From NCBI GenBank assembly GCA_040752855.1, contig JBFMHP010000017.1:131444-195443 (forward strand): 64,000 bases of DNA. Direction: 5' to 3'. Of the stretch, positions 53,682-63,000 are shown one piece after another (position 1 is the stretch's first letter; each line of letters opens with the position of its first letter). Position numbers and translations under genes: made by a program. Under the pieces are notes generated by a model. That model had not been told where the DNA came from and made no database searches. It saw only the letters and a program-made list of their open reading frames with translations. Source of the DNA: JBFMHP01 sp040752855 (GTDB taxonomy: Bacteria > Pseudomonadota > Gammaproteobacteria > RBG-16-57-12).

Positions 53682-55022
53682 TCAATTTAACTTAAGGGTA
53701 GATGGGTATTGCAAGGACAGCTGAACATCAGGCGCATCGTCCGTCACGCCCGCACCGAGCGAAATGCTGAGGCTTGATTTCGATTTCATCCGGTACGACA
53801 TCCCGAATAGAAACGTCCCGACATGCAGGATCTTCGATCCAAGCATGATCTTCCCGTTCTGCCGGGTATAGTCAAAGACGTTGTGACTGTAGCCAAGATT
53901 GAACGAAAGGCGCGGATTCAACGCCACCGCCATACCAAAACCAAAACCCAGTGCATCGCCCGGGTCGATCTCCCCATAACGGTCATCGATGCGCCGTTCG
54001 ATATTCCAGAGGTAATTCAAGCTCCCGTACAGCACCGCGGGATCGGACGGCAGGCTGAAACTCACGCCGGGTTGCAGGCCCCAGAACCCGCTGCCGGTCG
54101 GCAGCGTTTTCTGGATGCCGGTCTCTGGATCGGTCTCGACCTCAAAGGGATCTTCGCCGGTGGGCGCCTTGATACGCAGACTTCCGACGAAGTACGGCCA
54201 GTCCTCTTCGGCATAATTCATCATATAGCTGAATCCCACTTCCATATCGCCCAGGCCGTACCCGTCCGCCGTGGATATGACATCCTTATCCGCCCCCGTG
54301 CCTCGCGGCCGCGATGTGATCTTGTCGCGCCGGTACACATACGGGATTTTGGCGTTCAATTCGAAGCGATTGCTCAGCCCATACCGCGCGCCCAGCGCGG
54401 CGATGAGGCTTTTGCGGTCAGCTTCATTGATATCGATGGCCCCGACCAGGATGGCGGGAATAACCGTGTAGCCGGCCACGAATACCCGCGTGACATTCGA
54501 ATGGATATATTGCACCGTGGGATCAAGCATGATGGAGCCGCGCGGGATCAGCACGCCACGCCGGTCCAGGATATCGGAGGGCTGCGATGGCGTGGTCACC
54601 GCAGCCGGCGCCTGACCGACCGGTCCGTTTGCGGGGAGGTCGGCGGAGCGCGCCGCGGCGTCGGCCGCGTTTGACTTCTCCTCGCCCGGCGCCTGCTCGA
54701 GCTCATCGAGCTGGAGACGCAATTCCTCGAATTGCTTTTTTTGCTGCTCGATCAGCTGCCGTTGCTGATTGAGCATTTGTGATTGCTCATCGATGACGCG
54801 CCATTGCTGCGACAGCCGCTCGGACTGCTCGTGCAACATCTTGTTCAGCTGCTTTTCCTGCTCTTCAAGCGCCTTGCGCGCACGCAGCAAGCCATCGACA
54901 GTATTGGCGATATCTTTCCCTTTAGCAGGCTCGGTGCCCGATTCGGCGCCATGGGCAACCGGAACATTCAATGCAAGTAACAGGCATACGCCGATCAAAC
55001 AATCATTCTTTTTATTGGACAT
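53682..55022 (-). CDS. FapF-like outer-membrane barrel with N-terminal coiled coil
   Basis: 446-residue outer-membrane protein. Signal peptide to about residue 26 (AHGAES), a long coiled coil at about 40-110 (KALEEQEKQLNKMLHEQSER, QQRQLIEQQKKQFEELRLQL), a Pro/Ala linker, then a beta barrel from about 155 (RGSIMLDPTVQYIHSN, YGLSNRFELNAKIPYVYRR, GLGDMEVGFSYMM) related to the phenol-degradation MetA-type barrels. A periplasmic coiled coil plus such a barrel is the architecture of FapF, the amyloid export pore of Pseudomonas. It is the last gene of the putative amyloid cluster. Homology is inferred from architecture and context, not from alignment. Confidence 0.75.
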   Translation of the reverse strand: MSNKKNDCLIGVCLLLALNVPVAHGAESGTEPAKGKDIANTVDGLLRARKALEEQEKQLNKMLHEQSERLSQQWRVIDEQSQMLNQQRQLIEQQKKQFEELRLQLDELEQAPGEEKSNAADAAARSADLPANGPVGQAPAAVTTPSQPSDILDRRGVLIPRGSIMLDPTVQYIHSNVTRVFVAGYTVIPAILVGAIDINEADRKSLIAALGARYGLSNRFELNAKIPYVYRRDKITSRPRGTGADKDVISTADGYGLGDMEVGFSYMMNYAEEDWPYFVGSLRIKAPTGEDPFEVETDPETGIQKTLPTGSGFWGLQPGVSFSLPSDPAVLYGSLNYLWNIERRIDDRYGEIDPGDALGFGFGMAVALNPRLSFNLGYSHNVFDYTRQNGKIMLGSKILHVGTFLFGMSYRMKSKSSLSISLGAGVTDDAPDVQLSLQYPSTLKLN

Positions 55023-55120
55023 CAATTCAACTTCGCTCGATATGCAAACAATCTCGACTTGCGCCTACCACTTACAGCCCCCGCCGGGCCGCCAGCCCAT
55101 GGACAGGTGGATGGCCTTTA

Positions 55121-55609
55121 TCACTTTTTCGCCGCACTGTTTGCGGCGACCGGCGCTGCAGAGCGCTGACTATCCTGGAGCGCGATGTGCGCTTTGACTT
55201 CCTCGAGCCGCGACTGCTGCTCACTCAGGGTCTTTTTATGCTCGTCCAACTGTTTCTGCATTTGATCCAGCGAGGCACGCTGCGCCGATAGTTGCCGCTC
55301 TTGATCCAAGACATCCTTGGCAAGCTGCCCTTCTAGCGCAGCAAGGCCACGACGCTGATCGATCAGCTTCTGAACCCGGTCGGCGAGCATCGTCTGCTCA
55401 TTGATGATTTTAGAACTCAACTCGGTGATTTTTGCATTCAGCCCGTTCAACTCGGCGCTGCGCTCAACCCCACTCTCGCTCCCAGGCCGGACGGCTTCCG
55501 AACCGGACGCGGAGCGGGCCTGACTGTCAGGTTGTTGCGGTTCCTTCGCATAGACAGCAGGAACACAGAACTGCGTCAACGCAAGGACCATCAAAAGTGC
55601 ATGCTTCAT
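55121..55609 (-). CDS. Periplasmic coiled-coil protein of the amyloid-like cluster
   Basis: 162-residue exported protein (signal peptide to about residue 21, VYA). After a Ser/Gly/Gln-rich linker the rest is one long heptad coiled coil (about 55-145; LNAKITELSSKIINEQ, LDQERQLSAQRASLDQMQKQ) and an Ala/Lys tail. It resembles a freestanding version of the coiled coil at the N-terminus of the next gene's FapF-like product, so they may assemble together. A chaperone role like FapA is possible but only by position. GGGTG eight nt before ATG. Confidence 0.7.
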   Translation of the reverse strand: MKHALLMVLALTQFCVPAVYAKEPQQPDSQARSASGSEAVRPGSESGVERSAELNGLNAKITELSSKIINEQTMLADRVQKLIDQRRGLAALEGQLAKDVLDQERQLSAQRASLDQMQKQLDEHKKTLSEQQSRLEEVKAHIALQDSQRSAAPVAANSAAKK

Positions 55610-55634
55610 AATCGGTCACCCCCAGACCTAACTA

Positions 55635-56135
55635 TCAGTGCTCATTCATCATCAGTTGAAAATCCATCAGTGCGCCAATTGAAGAAGGATTGTAAAGCGC
55701 AAAGTTTTCCACCCGAATGTTCAAGTGCGTGATATTCTGGATCGCCTGATTGTCGAGGCTGTTCTGGACCAAATTGAGAACCCCGGCGGCAACCATGGCC
55801 ATCAACTCCTCCGACGCCGTATTTCCGTCTCCGCGCTGGACCAGCCCGCCCAACATGGTTGAAAGATCATTCGAGCTGGGCACCGCCGCGCCTCCGAGCC
55901 CTGACAAATCAAAACTGCGCTGCACCTGGATTTCACCGTTGACATATAGCAGCCGCTCGACCCCGACGCTGATCTCCAATCCATCGGCGGTAACAAAACC
56001 TCCGCGGATCTGCGCCAGCTCCGATTCATCGAGCGGTTGATAGGAATGCAGTGCAACCGGCTCGGTTGGTCCGGCCGATACGGCGCCAATGTCCACGAGC
56101 GCCATGAGCAGCAGCACGGCGATCCGGACAACCAC
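55635..56135 (-). CDS. Exported protein with double-glycine-like motif
   Basis: 166-residue exported protein. I choose the GTG at 56135 because AGGTGA lies five nt upstream and it begins a clean signal peptide (to VSA, residue 21). Residues 35-46 read LDESELAQIRGG, which matches the LSxxELxxIxGG double-glycine leader consensus of C39-processed peptides. The rest is a beta/helix-rich domain ending in a segment rich in Asn (NITHLNIRVENFALYNPSS). The C39 peptidase is encoded immediately upstream (70 bp). It may be a FapE-like or minor fibre component; no alignment was possible. Confidence 0.72.
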   Translation of the reverse strand: MVVRIAVLLLMALVDIGAVSAGPTEPVALHSYQPLDESELAQIRGGFVTADGLEISVGVERLLYVNGEIQVQRSFDLSGLGGAAVPSSNDLSTMLGGLVQRGDGNTASEELMAMVAAGVLNLVQNSLDNQAIQNITHLNIRVENFALYNPSSIGALMDFQLMMNEH

Positions 56136-56205
56136 GGAATCACCTCGCTCATTTGATGTATGCCCATGCGTCCAAAGTAGGCACATGCACTCTCACTCCA
56201 TATTT

Positions 56206-56949
56206 TTAGAATTCAACGCCCATGCCGAGTGGCAAATGCGCGGATGGCAGATGCAGAATCGCCTGAGCGTTAAGCGCATCACCGAACGGAGGACCGTCGT
56301 CCGCCAGCAGCCCGACCCTGCTGATCTCGTCCTCCCGATTAAAATACAGCGCCCCGCGATCGCGATGACTGCTTATCACAAACATGATGCCGTTCCATTT
56401 TCGCAGAAAATCGCCTTCTCTCAACGTATGCATGCCCGTCGCAGGATCTCCAACAACAACGTGACCGCCCACTACGCCCTTGATCACCACAAAATGCTTA
56501 TACCCATCCTCGCTGATCAGCGCGACCGCAGGCACGCCGAGCTTGATCAAAATATCGAGGCCGAACCTAAATCCATCCGACTTGAAGCCAATACTCTCCA
56601 GATATTTCTTCATATCCATCATCGAAAAACCTGCCTTGCGTATGGCCTGTTTGTCGCCATTCTCGTACATCCATTTAAAGACCTCCGCCTCGCTGACCGG
56701 ATTTTCATAATGATAGGTCAGCAATGTCGCCAGCGCCGCGGAACCACAGCTGAAGTCGTACTTCTGCTTGATGGTCGTTCTGTACTTGATCTCATGTATG
56801 CTGACCACATCAAAGAAAAGCCGGTTTATCTGCGTCCCCACCTCCAGCGGGGAGGCCGCCGAATCATTCACCACGGCGGCCGCAATACTCAACACAAGTA
56901 TTGCCAGTTGCGCTTGCAGACGTTCCGCGATAGACCGACGCACACCCAT
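56206..56949 (-). CDS. Periplasmic C39-family cysteine peptidase (FapD-like)
   Basis: 247-residue exported peptidase. N-terminal hydrophobic signal (about 12-33), then the C39 fold: oxyanion Gln62 and nucleophile Cys68 in KQKYDFSCGSAALATLL, His152 in GYKHFVVIKG and Asp168 in VVGDPATG. All catalytic residues are present. It is a free peptidase with no ABC transporter part, as in FapD of the Fap amyloid operon. It lies 18 bp after the 118-residue protein gene and 70 bp before the double-glycine protein gene; those two are likely substrates. Confidence 0.9.
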   Translation of the reverse strand: MGVRRSIAERLQAQLAILVLSIAAAVVNDSAASPLEVGTQINRLFFDVVSIHEIKYRTTIKQKYDFSCGSAALATLLTYHYENPVSEAEVFKWMYENGDKQAIRKAGFSMMDMKKYLESIGFKSDGFRFGLDILIKLGVPAVALISEDGYKHFVVIKGVVGGHVVVGDPATGMHTLREGDFLRKWNGIMFVISSHRDRGALYFNREDEISRVGLLADDGPPFGDALNAQAILHLPSAHLPLGMGVEF

Positions 56950-56967
56950 ATAGTCCGGATCGCCGCA

Positions 56968-57324
56968 TCACTCCATGGAAAAATTGATGATAGTAGAATT
57001 CTGGATGATGACATTGTTCCCGGAATTCTGAATCACCGTGGCAAACCCTTGAGCACTGGCGAACACATCCGGTCCGATCATATTGTCGCCGCTGATCGTG
57101 GATTGCGCCGAATTATTCTGCAGCTGGGCGTAACTTTCCGAATTGCTCAACTGCAGGTACTCGACATCCACTCCGCCCGTTCCGCGCACCTCGGCCAGTG
57201 TCGCCTCGGCCAACGGTTGCTGCAGTAGAAGCGCAGCGCTCCAATCGGCGTATTCATCCGCAACAGCGGTTGCAATTCCGCCTGATAGCGCTGCCACGAT
57301 GGTGATGCCTATAGGAATCTGCAC
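56968..57324 (-). CDS. Small exported protein with double-glycine-like and amyloid-type C-terminal motifs
   Basis: 118-residue exported protein. GTG 57324 is preferred because AGGAGG lies nine nt upstream; a GTG at 57345 has no site but would add basic residues (MTRRVRV). Signal peptide to about residue 22. Residues 38-51 read LAEATLAEVRGTGG, a relaxed double-glycine motif. The C-terminal part is Asn/Gln/Ser-rich and ends GFATVIQNSGNNVIIQNSTI, closely resembling the end of the repeat-rich subunit encoded just upstream. It could be a minor fibre subunit or nucleator (FapB/FapE-like). Confidence 0.75.
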   Translation of the reverse strand: MQIPIGITIVAALSGGIATAVADEYADWSAALLLQQPLAEATLAEVRGTGGVDVEYLQLSNSESYAQLQNNSAQSTISGDNMIGPDVFASAQGFATVIQNSGNNVIIQNSTIINFSME

Positions 57325-57412
57325 GACACGTACCCTCCTGGTCACTGGGACATGTATTAATCCGCCCGTTCCACAGGGGCGGCGTCTGGCCGCCCCCGGC
57401 TTATGGCGAATG

Positions 57413-58405
57413 TCACTGTCCGTTCACATTGGCCTGGATAGTAAAGTTTTGTTGCACTGAGCTATTATGCCCGCTGCTTTGAGCCGACTGTGATATGCCT
57501 GTGACGTTGGCAAACGCACCGTTGTCGATATGATTTGAAGTGTCGTATTGGAAGTTTCCATCGCCCATTTTCACTGAGTTCCCGGAAACCTCGGACTCGA
57601 GCACCGAAGTCGCCACGGCCATGTGGGAGATATTCATCTCGTTTTTGTGCGTCATATTGTACGAATCATTGGTTGAACTGTCGTTATACGAATCCTTGGT
57701 CACCTCTTTGCTGCTGTTATCGTTTCCTTGATTCGAACTGTCGTTATATGAGTCCGTGGTCTTGGTAACCGTCTTGGTGCTTGTACTGCTATCATTTCCC
57801 TGATTGGAATTATCATTGTAGGAGTCCGAGGTCTTGGTCACAGTTTTTGAGCTGCTGTCATTTCCTTGATTCGATTGGTCATTGTAGGAGTCCGACGTCT
57901 TGTTGACCGTCTTCGTATCGGAATGCGTGCTGCTGTCATTACCCTGATTCGAATTGTCGTTGTTCGAGTCGGTTGTCTTGTTTACCGTCTTGGTGTCCGT
58001 GTGTGTCGCCGTGTTGGTGCTGCTGTCATTACCCTGATTCGAATTATCGTTATTCGAATCGGTGGTCTTGGTTACGGTCTTGGTGTCCGTGTCCGTGTGC
58101 GTCGCCGTGTTGGTGCTGCTGTCATTACCCTGATTCGAATTATCGTTATTCGAATCGGTTGTCTTGGTTACCGTCTTGGTGTCCGTGTGTGTCGCCGTGT
58201 TGGTGCTACTGTCATTGCCCTGATTAGAGTTGTCCGCCTGACTGCTCAAATCATTATTGTTCCCGGACTCGTGAACGCCAATGGCATGAGAAGAATCGTT
58301 TGCCGAGGTTCCCGCGTTGTCCGCTTGAACCGTGTCGTCGGCATACAGAGGTGACTGCATTGCGAATCCAAGAACCAGTGCAGTAAAAATAGTTTTTTTG
58401 TTCAT
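57413..58405 (-). CDS. Repeat-rich candidate functional-amyloid subunit
   Basis: 330-residue exported protein of very biased composition (Asn, Ser, Thr, Asp; no Cys). Signal peptide 1-22 (MQSPLYA). Residues 58-250 are seven imperfect repeats sharing the core SNQGNDSS, with unit lengths 30, 32, 30, 26, 22, 24 and 20 plus a partial. Later units carry DSYN in place of DSNN. The C-terminal domain (251-330) ends GISQSAQSSGHNSSVQQNFT. AAGGAG about nine nt before ATG 58405. The pattern of hydrophilic repeats, Asn/Gln motifs and the neighbouring C39 peptidase and FapF-like pore indicates an extracellular fibre subunit analogous to FapC, though the CxxC end of FapC is absent. Confidence 0.78.
   Translation of the reverse strand: MNKKTIFTALVLGFAMQSPLYADDTVQADNAGTSANDSSHAIGVHESGNNNDLSSQADNSNQGNDSSTNTATHTDTKTVTKTTDSNNDNSNQGNDSSTNTATHTDTDTKTVTKTTDSNNDNSNQGNDSSTNTATHTDTKTVNKTTDSNNDNSNQGNDSSTHSDTKTVNKTSDSYNDQSNQGNDSSSKTVTKTSDSYNDNSNQGNDSSTSTKTVTKTTDSYNDSSNQGNDNSSKEVTKDSYNDSSTNDSYNMTHKNEMNISHMAVATSVLESEVSGNSVKMGDGNFQYDTSNHIDNGAFANVTGISQSAQSSGHNSSVQQNFTIQANVNGQ
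57656..58234 (-). repeat. Coding tandem repeats of the amyloid-like subunit
   Basis: Encodes the seven SNQGNDSS-centred repeats (units of 90, 96, 90, 78, 66, 72 and 60 nt plus a partial). The upstream three units are nearly identical in DNA, including TTACCCTGATTCGAAT on the plus strand, suggesting recent duplication; the others are more diverged. Confidence 0.85.
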
Positions 58406-58527
58406 TGCTCTTATCTCCTTAGATTTAACGTTAGTATGTCTTCTGCAGACTCCGGCACTTCACTTTCATCGCTTGATCAACTGCATCGAATCCGCATTTC
58501 TTTGAATCGATTGACCATACACATTTA

Positions 58528-58555
58528 AGATTAGAAGGCGTTTTTTCAATTGCAA
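58528..58555 (-). promoter_or_regulatory. Candidate promoter of the amyloid-like cluster
   Basis: Minus-strand TTGCAA and TAATCT separated by 16 bp, about 125 bp before the subunit ATG, in an AT-rich 371-bp gap (58406-58776). The rest of the gap holds only the ribosome site and no credible gene; a long leader RNA is implied if this promoter is used. Confidence 0.3.
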
Positions 58556-58776
58556 GATTCTACAGTTTATTAATGATTTATGGCCGTTGCGGATTACGTC
58601 CGGCGTTTTTTTGCCGACAGCGCACAAACAAGGATTGATCTCGCAACGAAACCTACAAACAATTCCGCGCAGCTCCATATTTATTTGATGCGTTGACGAT
58701 GCCGGGACAGGCGCTCCCGTGCACCGCTGTTGCGGCAATTTCCGGAGCGAAAAGAAGTGAAGTTTAGGAGAATCCC

Positions 58777-59982
58777 TTACGTTGCACTGTTAGCCAAGCG
58801 CGCTGATAACAGGATATTTCTCGGCGTGAGCGACCGCGAGCAATATTTCCCCAGCGACACATGGTAACCATGGTCGACAAGAGATGCAGCCATATCCAAC
58901 ACCAGCCACATCTCCAATGCGCGCCTGAACGCCGAGCGCGGAAGCGATAGGCGCATGACATCCCGTTGCCTGCGCCAACCGAGAGCCTCAAAGCGATGGA
59001 CGTCAAGGTGTTCTGGCAGATGAACCCCCTCGCGGCGCGCCAGGCGCCGGATAAACTCCGCGAAACCAAGCTCGAGCCACTGCTTGTCGATCGGCGGGAC
59101 GGAGCGATATGCGGTGACGCCTGAAACTTCGCGGCAGAGCTGCTCAAAGGCAAGCTTCCACGCCATTTCACGATCGCGCTTTCGCGTTTCGCGCGGCGCC
59201 GCGGTTACCGTTTCCGTCACCGCCATGCGCAAATCGTCTGGGAATAAAACCAATTGCACGATTCCTGAGAAACTCCGATAGGCGCCGACCGTTCCAAGGT
59301 GATAACAACACGGAGAGATATCCAAGGCTGGCGTGCGCGTATCCACCGCTTGGCGCAACAAGGTGCGATGCAACTCACCGCAGGCGTGCAGCGCTATCGC
59401 ATGGTGTTGGGCGAGATATTGCGCCGCTTCCTGCGTCAGAACATCGACCACATGAAATACTTGCTCGACGCGCGCACGGCGCGCCAGGCGCATGCCGGAT
59501 GCGCACAATGCAGCATCGCGCTCCAGTGTCGTTACCGAAATCCGTCGTTGATCGGCAAAGATGCGGCCAAGATGGCCTTTTCCGCCGCACCATTCCAACA
59601 GCGGCAAGTTGGTGCCGGAAACGGTCTCGGCAAATGCGGTGATTTGGCGCAATTTGCGCCCGGGGACATCGCCTTCCAGATGTGGATTGCGCGTCAGCGG
59701 ATGTACGGATGGCAGTGCCGGCAAGTGGCTCAATGCAACCAATTCCGCAACGCCTGGAACATGAGCATCGACCACGCGCAACATCAGATCTGTGTCGGCC
59801 GCGTAGCGCTCAACCTCGGCGTCCGATAAGGCAAGCAGCACCGACTTCAACGCGGGTAGGCGTGCGCACCAGCTCGGTTCGAGTTCTTTATAGGGCTGCG
59901 GGCGCCATAACCAAGCATAGTGTTGCAACAGCGTGTCGAGGCGTTGCAACCGCTGATGGAAGTCAGGCGTCACGTAACCCAT
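58777..59982 (-). CDS. SAM-dependent methyltransferase (Methyltransf_32-like)
   Basis: 401-residue cytoplasmic protein. A helical N-terminal half (to about 135) precedes a methyltransferase domain: PLLEWCGGKGHLGRIFA is the SAM-binding glycine motif, TTLERDAALC follows, ALHACGELHRTLLR and DISPCCYHLG complete the pattern of the Methyltransf_32 / METTL25-like family. The target is unknown; related enzymes act on tRNA or proteins. It starts 22 bp after metH ends, so both are probably one transcript, linking SAM use with methionine synthesis. Confidence 0.82.
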   Translation of the reverse strand: MGYVTPDFHQRLQRLDTLLQHYAWLWRPQPYKELEPSWCARLPALKSVLLALSDAEVERYAADTDLMLRVVDAHVPGVAELVALSHLPALPSVHPLTRNPHLEGDVPGRKLRQITAFAETVSGTNLPLLEWCGGKGHLGRIFADQRRISVTTLERDAALCASGMRLARRARVEQVFHVVDVLTQEAAQYLAQHHAIALHACGELHRTLLRQAVDTRTPALDISPCCYHLGTVGAYRSFSGIVQLVLFPDDLRMAVTETVTAAPRETRKRDREMAWKLAFEQLCREVSGVTAYRSVPPIDKQWLELGFAEFIRRLARREGVHLPEHLDVHRFEALGWRRQRDVMRLSLPRSAFRRALEMWLVLDMAASLVDHGYHVSLGKYCSRSLTPRNILLSARLANSAT

Positions 59983-60004
59983 GGCGGATGACTGCCGCGC
60001 CGCG

Positions 60005-63000
60005 CTAATAGCCCAAGTTCGGCGCCAACCAGTATTCTGCTTCCTGCACGCTCATGCCTTTGCGCTTGGCGTAGTCTTCCACTTGATCCTTGTTGATCTT
60101 GCCCACGGCGAAATAGATCGCCTCGGGATGTCCGAAGTAGATGCCGCTGACCGCCGCCGTCGGCACCATGGCCTTGGCCTCGGTGAGCCAGATACCCGTA
60201 TTTTCTTGCACTTCGAGCAAATCCCAGATCAGATCCTTTTCGGTGTGATCCGGGCAGGCGGGATAGCCGGCGGCTGGACGAATGCCCTTGTATTCTTCCT
60301 TGATCAATTGTTCGTTGCTCAATTGTTCACTGGCCGCGTAACCCCAGAACTCGCGCCGCACACGCAGATGCAGCAATTCCGCAAAGGCCTCGGCGAGACG
60401 ATCGGCCAGGGCCTTCAGCATGATGGCGCGATAGTCATCATGTTGGCGCTCGAATTCTTCGACCCGCGCGTCGATGCCGACACCCGCCGTGACGGCAAAG
60501 GCGCCAACATAATCCTTCACACCACTCGCTTTCGGCGCGACGAAGTCACTCAAGCAACGATGCGGCTTGTCGTCAGCCTTCTCGTGCTGCTGGCGCAGAT
60601 TGTGAAACACGGTCCGCACCGTGCGGCGCGACTCATCAGTGTACACTTCGATGTCATCGCCCACACTGTTGGCCGGAAACAAGCCGAACACTGCCCTGGC
60701 GGTGAGCCACTTCTCGGCAATGATGCGTTTCAGCATGGACTGCGCATCGGCAAAAAGCTTGCGTGCCTCTTCGCCCTTTTCGGCGTCCTTCAGGATCTTC
60801 GGATAGCTGCCCGTCAATTCCCAGGCATGGAAGAACGGCGTCCAGTCGATGTACGCGGCGATCTCGTGCAACGGATAATCATCGAACACCTTCACACCGA
60901 GCAGCTTCGGCGTGGTGGGTGTGTAGCGCTGCCAATCGATGCGGGTCTTGTTGGCGCGCGCCTGCTCCAGCGTGAGCCACTGGGTCTGCGCCTGGCGCCC
61001 GGCGTGGCGCTCGCGCACCTCGACATATTCGGCTTTGATATCGGCAACGAATTTCTCGCGCAATTCTTCCGAAATCAGACTCTGCGCCACGCCCACGGCG
61101 CGCGAGGCATCCTTGACCCACACCACCGGATGCGCGTAGTTCGGTTCGATCTTCACTGCGGTGTGCGCCTTGGAGGTGGTCGCGCCGCCGATCAACAACG
61201 GTGTGGTCATGCCGAGGCGCTGCATCTCTTTGGCGATGTGCGCCATCTCTTCCAGTGAGGGCGTGATCAGGCCGGACAGGCCGATGATGTCGGCATTGTG
61301 TTTCTTCGCCTCGTCCAGAATGGTCGCGGCGGGCACCATCACACCCAGATCGATCACCTCGAAATTATTGCATTGCAACACCACGCCGACGATGTTCTTG
61401 CCGATGTCATGCACATCGCCCTTGACCGTGGCCATCAGCACCTTGCCGTTACTCTTCGCCGCGCCGGACTTCTCCGCTTCGATAAAGGGTATGAGATGCG
61501 CGACGGCCTTTTTCATCACGCGCGCGGATTTCACCACCTGCGGCAGGAACATCTTGCCATCGCCGAACAGATCGCCGACGACATTCATGCCATCCATCAG
61601 CGGGCCTTCGATCACCTGGATCGGGCGCGCGAAATTCAACCGCGCCTCTTCCGTATCCTCGACCACATAAGTATCGATGCCCTTGATCAAGGCATGCTCG
61701 AGGCGCTTGGCCACCGGCCAGCTGCGCCAGGCCTGATCTTCTTTTTTCTCGGCATGCGCCTCGCCCTTGTAGCGATCGGCGATCTCCAGCAAGCGGTCGG
61801 TGGCGTCCGCGCGGCGGTTGAGGATGACATCCTCGACGCGCTCGCGCAGCTCTTCGGGCAGTTCGTCGTAGACCGCCAGCTGGCCGGCATTGACGATGCC
61901 CATGTCCATGCCGGCACGAATGGCGTGATAGAGAAACACCGCGTGGATCGCCTCGCGCACCGGATTGTTGCCGCGAAACGAGAACGAGACGTTCGACACG
62001 CCGCCGGAGATCATCGCATGCGGCAGGTGCTGTTTGATCCAGCGTGTCGCCTCGATGAAGTCAACTGCATAGTTGTTGTGTTCCTCGATGCCGGTGGCCA
62101 CGGCAAAGATGTTCGGATCGAAGATGATGTCCTCGGCCGGGAAACCAACCTGGTTTACCAGGATGTCGTAGGAGCGCCGGCAGATCTCGGTCTTGCGCGC
62201 GAAGGTATCGGCTTGGCCTTTTTCATCGAAGGCCATCACGATCACCGCCGCGCCGTATTTGCGCAGCAGTTTCGCGTGATGGATGAACGCCGCCTCGCCT
62301 TCTTTCAACGAGATGGAATTGACGATGCCCTTACCCTGAATGCATTTGAGGCCGGCCTCGATAATCTCCCACTTGGAGGAATCGAGCATCACCGGCACGC
62401 GCGCGATGTCCGGCTCGGAGGCGATCAGGTTGAGATAGGTGACCATGGCCTGCTTGCCGTCGAGCATCGCCTCGTCCATGTTGACATCGATGATCTGCGC
62501 GCCGTTTTCCACCTGCTCGCGGCACACATCCAGCGCCTTGTCGTAGTGGCCTTCGAGGATCAGCCGCTTGAAGACCGCCGAGCCGGTAACATTGGCGCGT
62601 TCGCCTACATTGACGAACAAGGAGTCGGGGCCGATGTTGAGCGGCTCCAGCCCCGCGAGACGACACTGCGGTTCGATCGTCGGGATTCTACGCGGCGGAT
62701 ACGGGCGCACCGCCTCGGCAATCGCCTGGATGAACTCGGGCGTGGTGCCGCAGCAGCCGCCGATGATGTTGAGAAAGCCGCTCGCCGCCCATTCGGCGAT
62801 CTGCGCGGCCATCTGTTGCGGCGTCTCGTCATATTCGCCAAACGCATTTGGCAGACCGGCATTGGGGTGGGCGCTGACATGGGTGGCGGCCACGCGTGAA
62901 AGCTCTTCCACGTGCTGGCGCAACTCGGCCGCGCCGAGCGCGCAGTTCAAACCGATCGAAATGGGTTGAGCATGGGCCAGCGAATTGTAGAAGGCCTCGG

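Noticed and set aside
57656..58234. CRISPR-like array
   Set aside because: The periodic DNA encodes in-frame protein repeats with varying unit length and no conserved direct repeat plus unique spacer pattern.
58466..58738. 90-codon minus-strand ORF upstream of the amyloid-like subunit
   Set aside because: No ribosome site, no domain, AT-rich promoter-like composition; treated as leader and promoter region.
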